From NCBI RefSeq assembly GCF_036345155.1, contig NZ_CP107772.1, positions 2,542,001 to 2,606,000 of the forward strand: a stretch of 64,000 nucleotides of DNA, read 5' to 3'. The position numbers and the translations under genes were made by a program. Positions 24,384-33,850 of this stretch are shown one piece after another (the stretch's first letter is position 1; each line of letters begins with the position of its first letter). Under the pieces are notes generated by a model. It saw only the letters and a list, made by a program, of their open reading frames with translations, did no database searches and was not told the origin of the DNA. The stretch comes from Streptomyces sp. NBC_00582 (GTDB taxonomy: Bacteria; Actinomycetota; Actinomycetes; Streptomycetales; Streptomycetaceae).

Positions 24384-25934
24384 GTGATCTTTGAGGAGCC
24401 ACGGGCGGTCTACGAGAGCATTACCTCACGCATGAAGGCGCTGGCGGTGGTTCGCCCGCTACTGGCGCTCGACAGCAGCAAGGCCAAGGCCGAGCGGGGG
24501 TGGGAGGGCTACCGCCTGGCCGAGCTGGCGCTGGCCGCGATCGATGTCGTCACGCTGCGCACGGACATGCGCACGGCGGTCCGCCAGGAGACGGTGGTGG
24601 ATCATGTGGCCGAGTTCGCCGCGCTGCAGCTGCCGGGACGCCCGATTGAGGAGTACCGAGCCGTCGCGCGCTGGGTGACCGAACGGCTGATCAACACAGA
24701 GGAGCGCGACCGGGCGTTCCATCACGCGATCGGCAGCGTGACGGACGAGGGGTTCGAGACTCGTATGACGTCCTTCCAGATCCTCAAGGAGGTGCCCGAC
24801 CATGTGGGGCAGGCGGCGCTGATTGCCACCGATGCGGCGATCACCGTGCTGGTGCACGCGATCGATGTGGACATTGCTTCCGAACAGATCGCAGCCGAGG
24901 CCAAGCTGGAGGCGCTGCTCAAGCGTGCCCGTATCGGCGAGGCGTGGCAGATCGCGCACACCGCCCGTCTGCAGAGCATCCGTTACGCCAAGGACATCCA
25001 CGGGCGTATCGAGGCGATGAAGCGGAACGTGCGGGCGGTGGACTGGGATACGGAGGTCAAGGAGACCGTCGACGAGGCCCTGGAACACGTCCGCAGCCGC
25101 TCCGCGACTGAGCAACAGCTCAAGGAACGAGTCGACCAGCTGCTGGAGGTCACTGACGACGCGCAAAAGCGCCGGCAGTTGGAGGGGCTGGGCGCGCTGA
25201 TCGTCGAATGCATGCAACGGCATTCGGTGCTCATCGACATGCTGTTGAAGGTCGGCCCCGAGTACCGGCGCCAACAGGACCGCCAGGTGTTCGTTGCGCC
25301 GACGCTGCACGCCCGGGTGCACCTGCACGAGCAGCTCCTGCAACCGGTGATGGAATTTTCCCTGGATGCCTGCCTCGGCCCCTTGGAAGCGTTCACCCGG
25401 GCCGTCCTGGGGCCGCAGCAGCCCCGCGTGATGTATCTGCCGGACTACTTCGAGGCCCTGACCCGCGTCAGCGAATCAACCGCGGGGGACCTGGTACCGG
25501 TCGCACACGACGACGACCCGGGCGACGGCGAGCACACCACCGTGTTCAGCGACGCGCAGCACGAGGCGGTGGACGCCCTGCTCAACTCGGCCACCGACCA
25601 GGGAGTGCGGCTGTCCGCACTGCTCGGCTCCGCCCGCCTGCCCGGCCCCGGCATGGGTTCTGAATCCGGCACGGACACACTCCTGGCGATGCGCGTGCAG
25701 GAGCTCTTCCGGCAGGTGCCGGTGCGTCAACTGGCCGTCGGCGAACCTGCCGTCGTGGCTGTCGACGACGGCACCGACCTGGTGGACGAACGCTTCGGTG
25801 GCAGCGACTTCCTACTGATCCGCACCCAATCGCAGCCCCCGCTCCCGCCCGGGCCATCCGATGCCCTCACCGCCGCCGACGACCGGCTGTCGTCGGCGGA
25901 GCCCATCCCCGACCGTGACCAGGAGAGCGCGTGA
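24384..25934 (+). CDS. jetA: Wadjet subunit JetA (MksF-like kleisin)
   Basis: A 516-residue, mainly helical protein, the first gene of a four-gene operon with the JetABCD layout. JetA is the kleisin-like subunit that bridges the SMC dimer of the Wadjet complex, which extrudes and cuts foreign circular plasmids. Long amphipathic helices fill residues 20-330, with winged-helix-like segments at the ends. The C-terminus is acidic and proline-rich. Start GTG at 24384, with TTGGAG eight bases upstream. The stop overlaps jetB (GTGA). Identification rests on size, gene order and the clear JetC and JetD, since kleisins are poorly conserved. Confidence 0.85.
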   Translation: MIFEEPRAVYESITSRMKALAVVRPLLALDSSKAKAERGWEGYRLAELALAAIDVVTLRTDMRTAVRQETVVDHVAEFAALQLPGRPIEEYRAVARWVTERLINTEERDRAFHHAIGSVTDEGFETRMTSFQILKEVPDHVGQAALIATDAAITVLVHAIDVDIASEQIAAEAKLEALLKRARIGEAWQIAHTARLQSIRYAKDIHGRIEAMKRNVRAVDWDTEVKETVDEALEHVRSRSATEQQLKERVDQLLEVTDDAQKRRQLEGLGALIVECMQRHSVLIDMLLKVGPEYRRQQDRQVFVAPTLHARVHLHEQLLQPVMEFSLDACLGPLEAFTRAVLGPQQPRVMYLPDYFEALTRVSESTAGDLVPVAHDDDPGDGEHTTVFSDAQHEAVDALLNSATDQGVRLSALLGSARLPGPGMGSESGTDTLLAMRVQELFRQVPVRQLAVGEPAVVAVDDGTDLVDERFGGSDFLLIRTQSQPPLPPGPSDALTAADDRLSSAEPIPDRDQESA

Positions 25935-26746
25935 CCCAGCACGAGGACATTGCAGACGCCGCCCGGATGGTCGCCCTGGCCCTGGCCCGTGGCAAGGCAC
26001 CGGCCCGCTCTGGCGAGTACGCGCGGCTGGTCCGGCGCTTCGAGACCGAACCAGACTTCGCCCAGATCGTACGGAAGATCGCCCAGGGCTTCGACCTGAC
26101 GGTGCTGGAGGTCCACCGCATGCCGGGCCTGGTCCTGGGGACAACCCCGGAGACCGACTTCGCCGTCTCGGTGCCCGACCTGGTCCCGCAGACCGCCGAC
26201 CGGCCGCTGTATCTGCTGGCCCAGCTCGCCATCGCCTCGCTCGCCTTCCCCCGACCGGAGGACCTCGACGACGACGAGCACGTCGGCCGAGTCACGGTCA
26301 AGCAGGTGGACGAGGAGGTCCGTTCCCTGGCCCGGGCCATCGAGCACCGGCTCGCGCAAACCGACGCCGACACCGACCCCCCGGCCGGCCAGCCCGGCCT
26401 GGAGGGACTGTGGCGGGCCTATCTGCGCCGCAACGCCACAGGCACCACTCGGGCGGACAAGACTCCCAGGACGGTGACCTACTCCCTGGTGCGCCGGGCC
26501 CTGACCCACCTGGCCGAGCACGGCTTCGTGCGCAAGGTGAGCGACGAGGACGCCGGCACGTACGCCACCAGCGTCAAGTACCGGCTGCAGATCCGCGACC
26601 AGGCCGCCGGCGACATGCTGCGGGAACTGGCGGCCCTGGGTGTGGCCGCTCTGCCCTCCCACGATCAGGCCGCCACCTCCGAGTCGGCGGCAGACACCGC
26701 CCTGAGCGCCGATGACGCCCTGCCGGGTTCGCCGCTGCCCCGTTGA
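25931..26746 (+). CDS. jetB: Wadjet subunit JetB (MksE-like)
   Basis: A 271-residue protein in the MksE/KITE position of the operon. Two winged-helix-like segments are apparent (about 10-75 and 135-215, the second 'LEGLWRAYLRRN...TVTYSLVRRALTHLAEHGFVRKVSDEDAGTYATSVKYRLQI'). JetB dimers bind the kleisin and organise the SMC core. It begins at GTG within the GTGA overlap with jetA. A low-complexity Ala/Ser/Asp tail precedes a 21-base gap and the Shine-Dalgarno TAAGGA of jetC. Confidence 0.85.
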   Translation: MTQHEDIADAARMVALALARGKAPARSGEYARLVRRFETEPDFAQIVRKIAQGFDLTVLEVHRMPGLVLGTTPETDFAVSVPDLVPQTADRPLYLLAQLAIASLAFPRPEDLDDDEHVGRVTVKQVDEEVRSLARAIEHRLAQTDADTDPPAGQPGLEGLWRAYLRRNATGTTRADKTPRTVTYSLVRRALTHLAEHGFVRKVSDEDAGTYATSVKYRLQIRDQAAGDMLRELAALGVAALPSHDQAATSESAADTALSADDALPGSPLPR

Positions 26747-26767
26747 CCTGCCGTAAGGACGCCTGCC

Positions 26768-29700
26768 ATGTACGAACTCAACCGGATTCTGCTGCGCAAC
26801 TTCGGCCCCGTCGACGCACGCTACGAAGATGTCACCCTGGACTTCTCCGGCGTCGGCCGGGAGGTGGAGACCGCCTCGCTGATCCCGGCCGCCGGCCACG
26901 TCACCCACCGCCCGGCCCCGGCCAACCTGATCATGCTGCAAAACGGCGGCGGCAAGGGCGTACTGCTGACTGGCATTACCTGCACGACCATCCCGCACCG
27001 CCACCAGGACGTGGAGACGCTGCGGAACTTCACCGTGTCCCTGGCACAGCCCTCCCACGTGGTCCTCGAATGGGCCGACGCACGCACCGGACGCCTCCTG
27101 GTCACCGCCCAGATCCTGGCCCCGGACCGCGAGGGGAAACTGCACCGCCGCTTTTACAGCTTCCACCCGGCCGCCGCCCTGGACGCCGACCGTCTGCCCT
27201 TCCACCGCGACGGGCACTGGCTGCCTTTCGAGGACTACTGCACCGAGCTGCGCGACGTGCAGCGCCGCGTCGACGCCCTGGAACTGCGCATCGAGGACGG
27301 CCAGGAGCGATGGGAGAAGCACCAGCGCACCCTGGGGCTGCAGCCCGATCTGTTCGACGTACAGCGCCGGATGAACGCCAAGGAGAGCGACGCGGCGGCA
27401 GCGTTCACCACCACCACATCCGACGCCTTTGTGGACTGGCTGCTGCGCAAGGCCACCGACGACGACCAGTACGCCGAGCTGGGCACGGCCTTCCACTCCT
27501 ACGCCCAGGCCCACGACCAGCGCGCTGCATGGGACAGGGAACGACAGTTCGCCCTAGCCATGCAGCGAGCGTGTGGCGAGGTCGCTGGGCTTCACCAGAG
27601 GCGGCAGGAGACCACCCGCGCCGCCGAGGGTGCGCAGCAGCAGCTCGTACAGCTGACCGCCGCTGTCCAGCTCCGCGAGCGGCAATTGTCCGACGCATTC
27701 ACGGTTCACGCCGACGCTGTCACCGACACATACCGCGAGCACGAGGAGGCAAAGCGGGCGGCCGAACGGGCCGAGCGGCGCGTGCACCACGTACGCCATC
27801 ACGCCAGTACTCTCGAACTGGGCGCCCTCCGGGCAAAGCAGCGCGGCGCCGAGCAGGACAAGAAGGAGACCGAAGCCGAGAAGGCGGGCTGGGAAATGGT
27901 CCCGGCGGCGCTGCGCCATGCGCAGGCCCAGGACGATCACGCCCGCGCCCAGGAGGCTCTCAGCCTGGCAGAGCGCACCGCCGCCCCCTACATCATGGCC
28001 GTCCACCAGGCAGCAGCCGACCTGCGTGCCGGGTACGCCCGCGCCGAGGCCGCCGCCCTGGAGAAGGTCCGCCAGCTGACCGAGGCTAACCGGCAGACCG
28101 AGACCGGCATCGAGCAGTGGCAGCGCCGCCGCGAACGGCTCCTTGAAGACACCGGCGCGGCCCAGGCCGATCTCCGCGCGCTCCGCGAGCAGATCGACTC
28201 CTTCACCACCACGCTGGATCGGGCCCGCCGCGACCGGCTCGTCGAGCCCGAGGAACAGGCCGGGGACGCCGCGGCCCGCGCCGAGGCGCACACCTGCCAC
28301 CTCGGCCAGCTCATGGACGAGGCCAAACAAGCACGTCAGGCCGCCCGCACCGGGCGCGACCAGGCGCACCAGCACCTGGCCGACGTACAGCGGCGGGCAC
28401 TGTCCGACCGTGCTGCGGCCGATGCGGCGCTCGCGCAGACCGACCGGCTGCGCCAGCAGGCCACGGCCGTCCAGTCCCTGCCGCTGTGCGCCGACCTCCT
28501 CGAAGCCGAGCCCGACGAGCTGCGCGCCGCCGACTCGCTGGAGTTGCTCCATGAACATGCCGCCGTGCTGGGGGAGGCCGCCGGACGCCGCATCGCCCAT
28601 CTGGAGACCACGCTCACCCGGACCCGCCTCAGCCTGCGCGAGGACCAGGACCTGCTCGACGTGCTCGATACGAGCGGGGGCCTGCACCCGGCCAGCGCTG
28701 CCGTGCGGCGCCTGTGTGACGACCTTGTCGCACACGGCATCGCGGCCTGGCCCGGCTGGCGGTGGATGCACGACAACGTTCCCGCCGACGCCCACCCCCA
28801 GGTCATCCGAGCGCACCCCGACCTGGTCGGTGGAATCATCGTGGGCGGCGCCGACGGCCTGGACACCGCTCGCCGCCACCTGGAACAGACCCGCCCCCTT
28901 CCGGCCGCCGCCGTGACCGTGGGCACCGGCGAGCGCCTGCTGCGCCCGGCCGCCGACGACAACGACCGCTTCGTGATCGAGCCTTCCCCCGCCCTGCACG
29001 ACGAAGACGCCGCCGGACGCGAACGAGGCGAGGTCACCGCGCGCATCACGGCCGCCACCCGCCAGATGCAGGACCTCGACACGCGCCTGGCGGAGGCACG
29101 GGAGCTGGAGCGGCACCTCGCCAACTGGCTGGACGCCTGCGCACAGATGCCCGTCCCCGACCGCCTCGCCCAGCTGAACGACTTGCAGACCACCGCCGCC
29201 GCGTCCGAGACCGCCGCCCAGGAGGCCCGCGACGCGGCCGAGAGCCACGACGCCACCCTGCACGAGGCGGAGCAGGCGTACGACGAGCTCGTCGACCGGA
29301 CCGGTGAAGCCCAGCGCGCCCTGCACGTCCTCCGGCAGCTGGCCGGCGCCGAGACCGAAGCCGCCCAGGCCCACAACCGCATCGCCGTCCTGACCGCGCA
29401 GTGCCAGGAGTGGCGGACCGAAGCCGACGATCTGCGTGCCGCGTGCAAGCGGGCCGAAGCGGAGCTGCTGCGCCGCGCCCAGGCCATCGAAGCCGCCCGG
29501 CAGGAGGCCGACACCCACGCCGAAAGCCACCGCGCCGTCCCCGCCCCGCCCGGCGGCGACGCGACCACCGAACCCGGCGCACCGCACGAGCCTCTCCCCG
29601 TACTCAAGCACCGCTACGAGCAGGCTTTGGACGAGCTACGCGCCGTCCAGGTGGGCGAAGACCAGCAGCAGCGCGCCACCCGCGCCGAAGAACACCTTCT

Positions 29701-31228
29701 GAGGTGCCAGAGGGAATGGAACCAGGTGCCCGGGCCCATTCAAGCGCTCGCCCAGAAGTTCAGCGCGGACCCGCGGGCCACCGACGAGGTCCAGCGCCAC
29801 GCCATACTGCGCGACCTGGCCGGACAGCTCACCGACCTCGAGGACCGGCTCAACGCACTGCGCGACAAGGAGAGCGAGCTGAAGGTCCGCACCGACCACC
29901 TCCAGTCCGCAGCCGCGGCAGCACCGCTGACCGGCGAGGAGGCCGCCGCCTGGACGCCGACCACCCTGGAGGACGCCACCGCCCTGGGGGCCCGCGCGGC
30001 ACGGGAGCTGGAGGAAGCCCGTACCACGGAGCGCGGCGCGTCCGAGCGCTACAACGGCGCCCGCCGCAGCCAGGCCAACAGCAGCCGCGACCTGACAGCG
30101 TTCCGGTCCGTCCTGCCGCGCCTGGAAAGCGCCGCCCACGGTCTCGACCTGCCCGCCGAAGCGGACCGCTATCCGGGCACCGCCGAGGCTGCCGAGGCAG
30201 AAGCCCGGCAGGCCGCCGAGGAATACCGCACCCGCCACCAGGCCGCCCACGACGCCGACCGCGCTCTGGAAACCGGCGTCAGCCGCCTTAAAGAGGAAGC
30301 CGCCGACGTCCGCTTCGAAGGACTCGACATCCCGCTGCGCACGCAAATCTCCGCCCTGGGCGGCGCGAAGATCCCTGCCCTGGCCGAGAACTGGACCCAG
30401 GCGCTCGGCTCCCGCATCGCCGCACTGACCAGCGACTTGCACGCCATGGCCAAGACCCGCGAGGCCCTCGCCTCCCAGCTCGGCGCCCACGTCACCGATC
30501 TGCTGCACCGCCTCGACCAGGCCAGCCGCTTCTCCGCCTTCCCCGACGGCGCCGCCCCCTGGGCCGGACAGAAGTTCCTCACCATCCGCTACAAGAAACC
30601 CGACCAGCAGCCCCTCGCCGCCGCGATGCGCGAAACCGTTGACGCCCTCGCCCAAAACCCCCGCACCCGCAAACTCAAAGGCATCGACGTCGTCCTGCGC
30701 TGCCTCAAGGAGGCCGTACCTCGCGGCTTCACCGCCGAGGTCATGAAGCCCAACGCCGCCAGGCGGATCACCCGGGTGCCCGTAGAGAAGATGGGCACCA
30801 CCTTCTCCGGCGGTCAGGAACTCACCGGCGCCATCCTCCTCTACTGCGCCCTGGCCGCGCTGCGCACCTCGCCCGGCCCTCGCAGCCGCACCCGCAACGG
30901 CGGACTGCTTCTCCTGGACAATCCCATCGGCCGTGCCAACGCCGCCTACCTCGTCGACCTCCAGTTCGAGATGGCCGCCGCCCTGGGCATCCAGCTCATC
31001 TACACCACCGGCCTGAGCGACGAAGAGGTCACCGCCCGCTTCCCCATGTGCATCCCGCTGCGCAACGACGCCGAAGCCCGCGCCGGCCTGTCCCTGATCC
31101 GCCTCGACGAGCGCATCCGCCACGCCCTCGTCCCCGCCCCGCGCATCACCCCCGACGACAGCGCCGCCGCCCCGTCCGGCTACCTCCACTCCGCGCGCCT
31201 GTACACGAAGGAGTCCTCCGCTCAATGA
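26768..31228 (+). CDS. jetC: Wadjet SMC-like ATPase JetC
   Basis: A 1486-residue SMC/MukB-type ATPase. The N-terminal head begins 'MYELNRILLRNFGPVDARY' and has the P-loop 'LQNGGGKGVLL' (residues 57-67), in which the usual Ser/Thr after Lys is Gly. Long coiled-coil regions with a hinge-like globular part (about 640-760) separate it from the C-terminal head. That head has signature 'FSGGQELTG' (from residue 1346) and Walker B 'LLLLDNPIG' (D1384, with N in place of the usual E). It powers DNA loop extrusion in the complex. It is longer than the roughly 1100-1300 residues I associate with JetC. ATG start after TAAGGA. Confidence 0.92.
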   Translation: MYELNRILLRNFGPVDARYEDVTLDFSGVGREVETASLIPAAGHVTHRPAPANLIMLQNGGGKGVLLTGITCTTIPHRHQDVETLRNFTVSLAQPSHVVLEWADARTGRLLVTAQILAPDREGKLHRRFYSFHPAAALDADRLPFHRDGHWLPFEDYCTELRDVQRRVDALELRIEDGQERWEKHQRTLGLQPDLFDVQRRMNAKESDAAAAFTTTTSDAFVDWLLRKATDDDQYAELGTAFHSYAQAHDQRAAWDRERQFALAMQRACGEVAGLHQRRQETTRAAEGAQQQLVQLTAAVQLRERQLSDAFTVHADAVTDTYREHEEAKRAAERAERRVHHVRHHASTLELGALRAKQRGAEQDKKETEAEKAGWEMVPAALRHAQAQDDHARAQEALSLAERTAAPYIMAVHQAAADLRAGYARAEAAALEKVRQLTEANRQTETGIEQWQRRRERLLEDTGAAQADLRALREQIDSFTTTLDRARRDRLVEPEEQAGDAAARAEAHTCHLGQLMDEAKQARQAARTGRDQAHQHLADVQRRALSDRAAADAALAQTDRLRQQATAVQSLPLCADLLEAEPDELRAADSLELLHEHAAVLGEAAGRRIAHLETTLTRTRLSLREDQDLLDVLDTSGGLHPASAAVRRLCDDLVAHGIAAWPGWRWMHDNVPADAHPQVIRAHPDLVGGIIVGGADGLDTARRHLEQTRPLPAAAVTVGTGERLLRPAADDNDRFVIEPSPALHDEDAAGRERGEVTARITAATRQMQDLDTRLAEARELERHLANWLDACAQMPVPDRLAQLNDLQTTAAASETAAQEARDAAESHDATLHEAEQAYDELVDRTGEAQRALHVLRQLAGAETEAAQAHNRIAVLTAQCQEWRTEADDLRAACKRAEAELLRRAQAIEAARQEADTHAESHRAVPAPPGGDATTEPGAPHEPLPVLKHRYEQALDELRAVQVGEDQQQRATRAEEHLLRCQREWNQVPGPIQALAQKFSADPRATDEVQRHAILRDLAGQLTDLEDRLNALRDKESELKVRTDHLQSAAAAAPLTGEEAAAWTPTTLEDATALGARAARELEEARTTERGASERYNGARRSQANSSRDLTAFRSVLPRLESAAHGLDLPAEADRYPGTAEAAEAEARQAAEEYRTRHQAAHDADRALETGVSRLKEEAADVRFEGLDIPLRTQISALGGAKIPALAENWTQALGSRIAALTSDLHAMAKTREALASQLGAHVTDLLHRLDQASRFSAFPDGAAPWAGQKFLTIRYKKPDQQPLAAAMRETVDALAQNPRTRKLKGIDVVLRCLKEAVPRGFTAEVMKPNAARRITRVPVEKMGTTFSGGQELTGAILLYCALAALRTSPGPRSRTRNGGLLLLDNPIGRANAAYLVDLQFEMAAALGIQLIYTTGLSDEEVTARFPMCIPLRNDAEARAGLSLIRLDERIRHALVPAPRITPDDSAAAPSGYLHSARLYTKESSAQ

Positions 31229-32277
31229 CCGCCGGTTCTTCCCCGCCGCTGTCACCCGCAGCGGCCAGCCTCAGCGCCGCGCTGCAGGCCCGAGCCGAGA
31301 AGGCCACAATCTCCCGCGCCACCCTCGTCGAAGCATTCACCGCGGCCCTGCCCGGCCTGGCCAGCGGCGAGCACGCGCGCACCGCGCTCGCCACACTCCT
31401 GCACGAACTCGCCGACCACCGCCTCCTCACCCTGCCCACCAGCAGCGCCCGCTGGGACGCCGGCCGGCCACGCCTGCCCGAACAAGTCCGCCTGCCCACC
31501 GCCACCCCGGCCACGCCGCGCGCGCCTCGCCGCCCCATCTCATGGCGCCCGGAACTCGACTGGGCCTACACCGCCCGTCTCACCTCCGCCCAGACCGAGG
31601 ATCTCCTCGCATGCAGCCGCTGGTTCCGGGACAGCAGCAACGCCCCCGACCGGCGTACGCCGATCCCGCTGCGCGAGCGGTCCTACGAGATCTTCCGCGA
31701 CGAGAAACGTCTCGACGCCCTCATCTCTGGCGCGCTATTCGCCCCCGGGCGCCTCACCCTCGACCAGCTGGCCACCTACCGCCAGCCGCCACCGCTCGCC
31801 CACCACCAAGTCGGCGACGGCAACGCCCTTCTGGTGGTGGAGAACAGCGACACCTATGCCACCCTCCACGACCTGCTCTCCAAGCAGCCCGGCCGCACCC
31901 GGTTCATCGCCTTTGGAGCCGGAAGATCCTTCGAAGCCTCCGTCAGCCGCCTCACGGAACTCCCCGGCATCCACCGCATTCTCTACTACGGCGACCTCGA
32001 CGCTGACGGCCTGGCCATCCCCGCTCGCGCATCCCTCACCGCCCTCCAACACGGTCTGCCCCCGATCCAACCGGCCACCGGCCTCTACCGACTTCTCCTC
32101 GGCCACACCCCCACCCCCTCCACCCCCATCGCCGACGACCGCGCCCAGACACTCGCCGCCTGGCTGCCCACGCCCCTGTCCGCACAGGCCCACAACCTGC
32201 TCACCGCCGGCCAACGCCTCGCGCAGGAAGCCACCAACCGCAACCAGCTCTCCACCGACTCCACTTGGCGCACTTGA
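31225..32277 (+). CDS. jetD: Wadjet nuclease subunit JetD
   Basis: A 350-residue protein with an N-terminal helical part and a C-terminal Toprim-like nuclease domain related to topoisomerase VI subunit A (DUF2220 type). Metal-binding residues are visible as 'VVENSDT' (E206) and 'YYGDLDADG' (D257, D259), followed by 'RLAQEATN' near the C-terminus. JetD cleaves the plasmid once the SMC complex has stalled. ATG start in an ATGA overlap with jetC. It is the last gene of the operon; no obvious terminator hairpin follows. Confidence 0.92.
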   Translation: MTAGSSPPLSPAAASLSAALQARAEKATISRATLVEAFTAALPGLASGEHARTALATLLHELADHRLLTLPTSSARWDAGRPRLPEQVRLPTATPATPRAPRRPISWRPELDWAYTARLTSAQTEDLLACSRWFRDSSNAPDRRTPIPLRERSYEIFRDEKRLDALISGALFAPGRLTLDQLATYRQPPPLAHHQVGDGNALLVVENSDTYATLHDLLSKQPGRTRFIAFGAGRSFEASVSRLTELPGIHRILYYGDLDADGLAIPARASLTALQHGLPPIQPATGLYRLLLGHTPTPSTPIADDRAQTLAAWLPTPLSAQAHNLLTAGQRLAQEATNRNQLSTDSTWRT

Positions 32278-32490
32278 CGTCGCACTTACGGCCGCCTCGC
32301 AATCTCCAGCAGCCACCCAGGTCCCGGAACCACCCACAGACGAAGAGGCCAGCCCTCACCGAGCAGAAGAGCGACGATGCCGCAGAGCTGCCCAGGCACC
32401 TCCGCACGCCCACGCCTTCCAGAAGGGGTGGTCACGCGAGGCACACTGGGCCAGCTTGCCGCCGTAACGTAAGCAGAGGGGGGTCCACCC

Positions 32491-32958
32491 ATGACCGAGA
32501 TCGTCAAACGCAGTGCCCGTGCCATCCTCATCGACGGGGATGAGTTGCTGCTCATAAAACGCACGAAGCCGGGCCAGGAGCCGTACTGGGTCGCGGTGGG
32601 CGGCGGAGTCGAGGACGAGGACCCCACCATCGAAGCGGCACTGCACCGCGAGGTGTTCGAGGAGCTAGGCGCCACACTGCAGCGCGCCGAGCTGGTTCAC
32701 CTGATCACTGACGGACTGGACGGGGGTATCGGCATCCAGCACATCTTCGCCGCCCGCCTGTACTCCATGAACCTGAGCGCCCGGACCGGTACAGAGTTCA
32801 GCAAGCCTGAGCGGGGCGGATACGAGGTGGTACGGGTACCGTTCACAGCCGAGACCATTAGGGAACTCAAGCTGATGCCTCCGCAGTTGTCCGAGTTCAT
32901 CGTCGCCAATACCGCGGCGATCGCCTCCGTACTCGACACACCGATCCGCGCGGCGTGA
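32491..32958 (+). CDS. Nudix hydrolase
   Basis: A 155-residue protein with a Nudix box ('GGVEDEDPTIEAALHREVFEELGA'-like region; core REVFEELG at about residues 57-64). The first glutamate of the canonical GX5EX7REUXEEXGU spacing is replaced by Pro/Asp, a mild departure. It would hydrolyse a nucleoside diphosphate linked to another moiety; the substrate is unknown. ATG start with GAGGGGG upstream. It stands alone, 213 bases after jetD. Confidence 0.85.
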   Translation: MTEIVKRSARAILIDGDELLLIKRTKPGQEPYWVAVGGGVEDEDPTIEAALHREVFEELGATLQRAELVHLITDGLDGGIGIQHIFAARLYSMNLSARTGTEFSKPERGGYEVVRVPFTAETIRELKLMPPQLSEFIVANTAAIASVLDTPIRAA

Positions 32959-33217
32959 GTACCTGTGGACGCCTGCGCGGTGGGCTTTCTCACCTTCAGC
33001 GCTCGTGGCCGCCTCCGAGGAAGTGCCCGGCCCCCCTCCCCGTACGGGTAAGACTCCCGCCGCACCGGCGCGGCGTTGCTGCTGCGCTGCAGACCTGTCC
33101 GCACCATGCACCTGGCGCCTGAGCGCCGACCATACCGACCGCGAGGCACGCGAGTGGACCGTCGCTCTCCTTGAGGACTGCGCCAAGTAGATCCTGGCCA
33201 ACCACGGGAAGACCGCC

Positions 33218-33711
33218 ATGGACTTCCTCCAAGGCGGCCCGCCCGCCCCGCCCCTGGACCATCAGCTCTACGACGTGCTGCCCGCCCCTCTCCGACGCCC
33301 ACGCGGCGGTGGCGCGGCTGTCGGAGACAGCCGCGCCCTGCTGGCCGAGACGGCCTACCACTACGGGACCTTCTTCGACCTGTTCGGCGTGGCGAGGAGT
33401 ACAAGCCGTTCCCGATCCTGGACGGCTCCGACCCGGCCGAGGGGTTCGTCCGGTTCACCGCCAAGATGCTCGAGCGGTCCGAGCTCGGCCAGGCGCACGC
33501 CGACGCCGCCAGGGAACTGGCCGAGGAACTCGTGCGGGGTCAGGTCTCCTTCATGCTCCAGCCCGGGGACTACGTCATCGTGAACCAGCGCCGCTTCCTG
33601 CACGGTCGGGAGGCGCTCCACAGCGGTCAGGACACCGTCCCGGTTGCCGACCGGCGGCTGCTCCTCCAGTTGTTCCTACGCGCGAGGGCCGACGACGGCA
33701 CGGCCGCGTAG
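33218..33711 (+). pseudogene. frameshifted TauD/clavaminate-synthase-like dioxygenase relic
   Basis: C-terminal fragments of an Fe(II)/2-oxoglutarate dioxygenase in several frames. 'HYGTFFDLFGV' breaks near 33395 into 'EEYKPFPILDGSDPAEGFVRF'. The final part reads 'MLQPGDYVIVNQRRFLHGREAL...DRRLLLQLFLR', which includes the distal metal-binding His and the Arg of the family. A further shift near 33290 separates 'DVLPAPL' from 'SDAHAAVARLSETA'. The N-terminal half is missing, so it is non-functional. Confidence 0.75.
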
Positions 33712-33850
33712 CCGGCCGACGGCACCGGTGACCCACCGAGTCCCACCCCCGGGTCCAGCCCCCGAACACGCGGCACGGCCACGGGGCGGGGCCCGGTCGG
33801 GCACCCCCGGAAACCGTCGCGCACCGGGCTCCCCCGGCCCGCGCACGGGC

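Noticed and set aside
27554..31255. two long minus-strand frames across jetC
   Set aside because: Antisense shadows of the coiled-coil region; Gly/Val-rich without domains.
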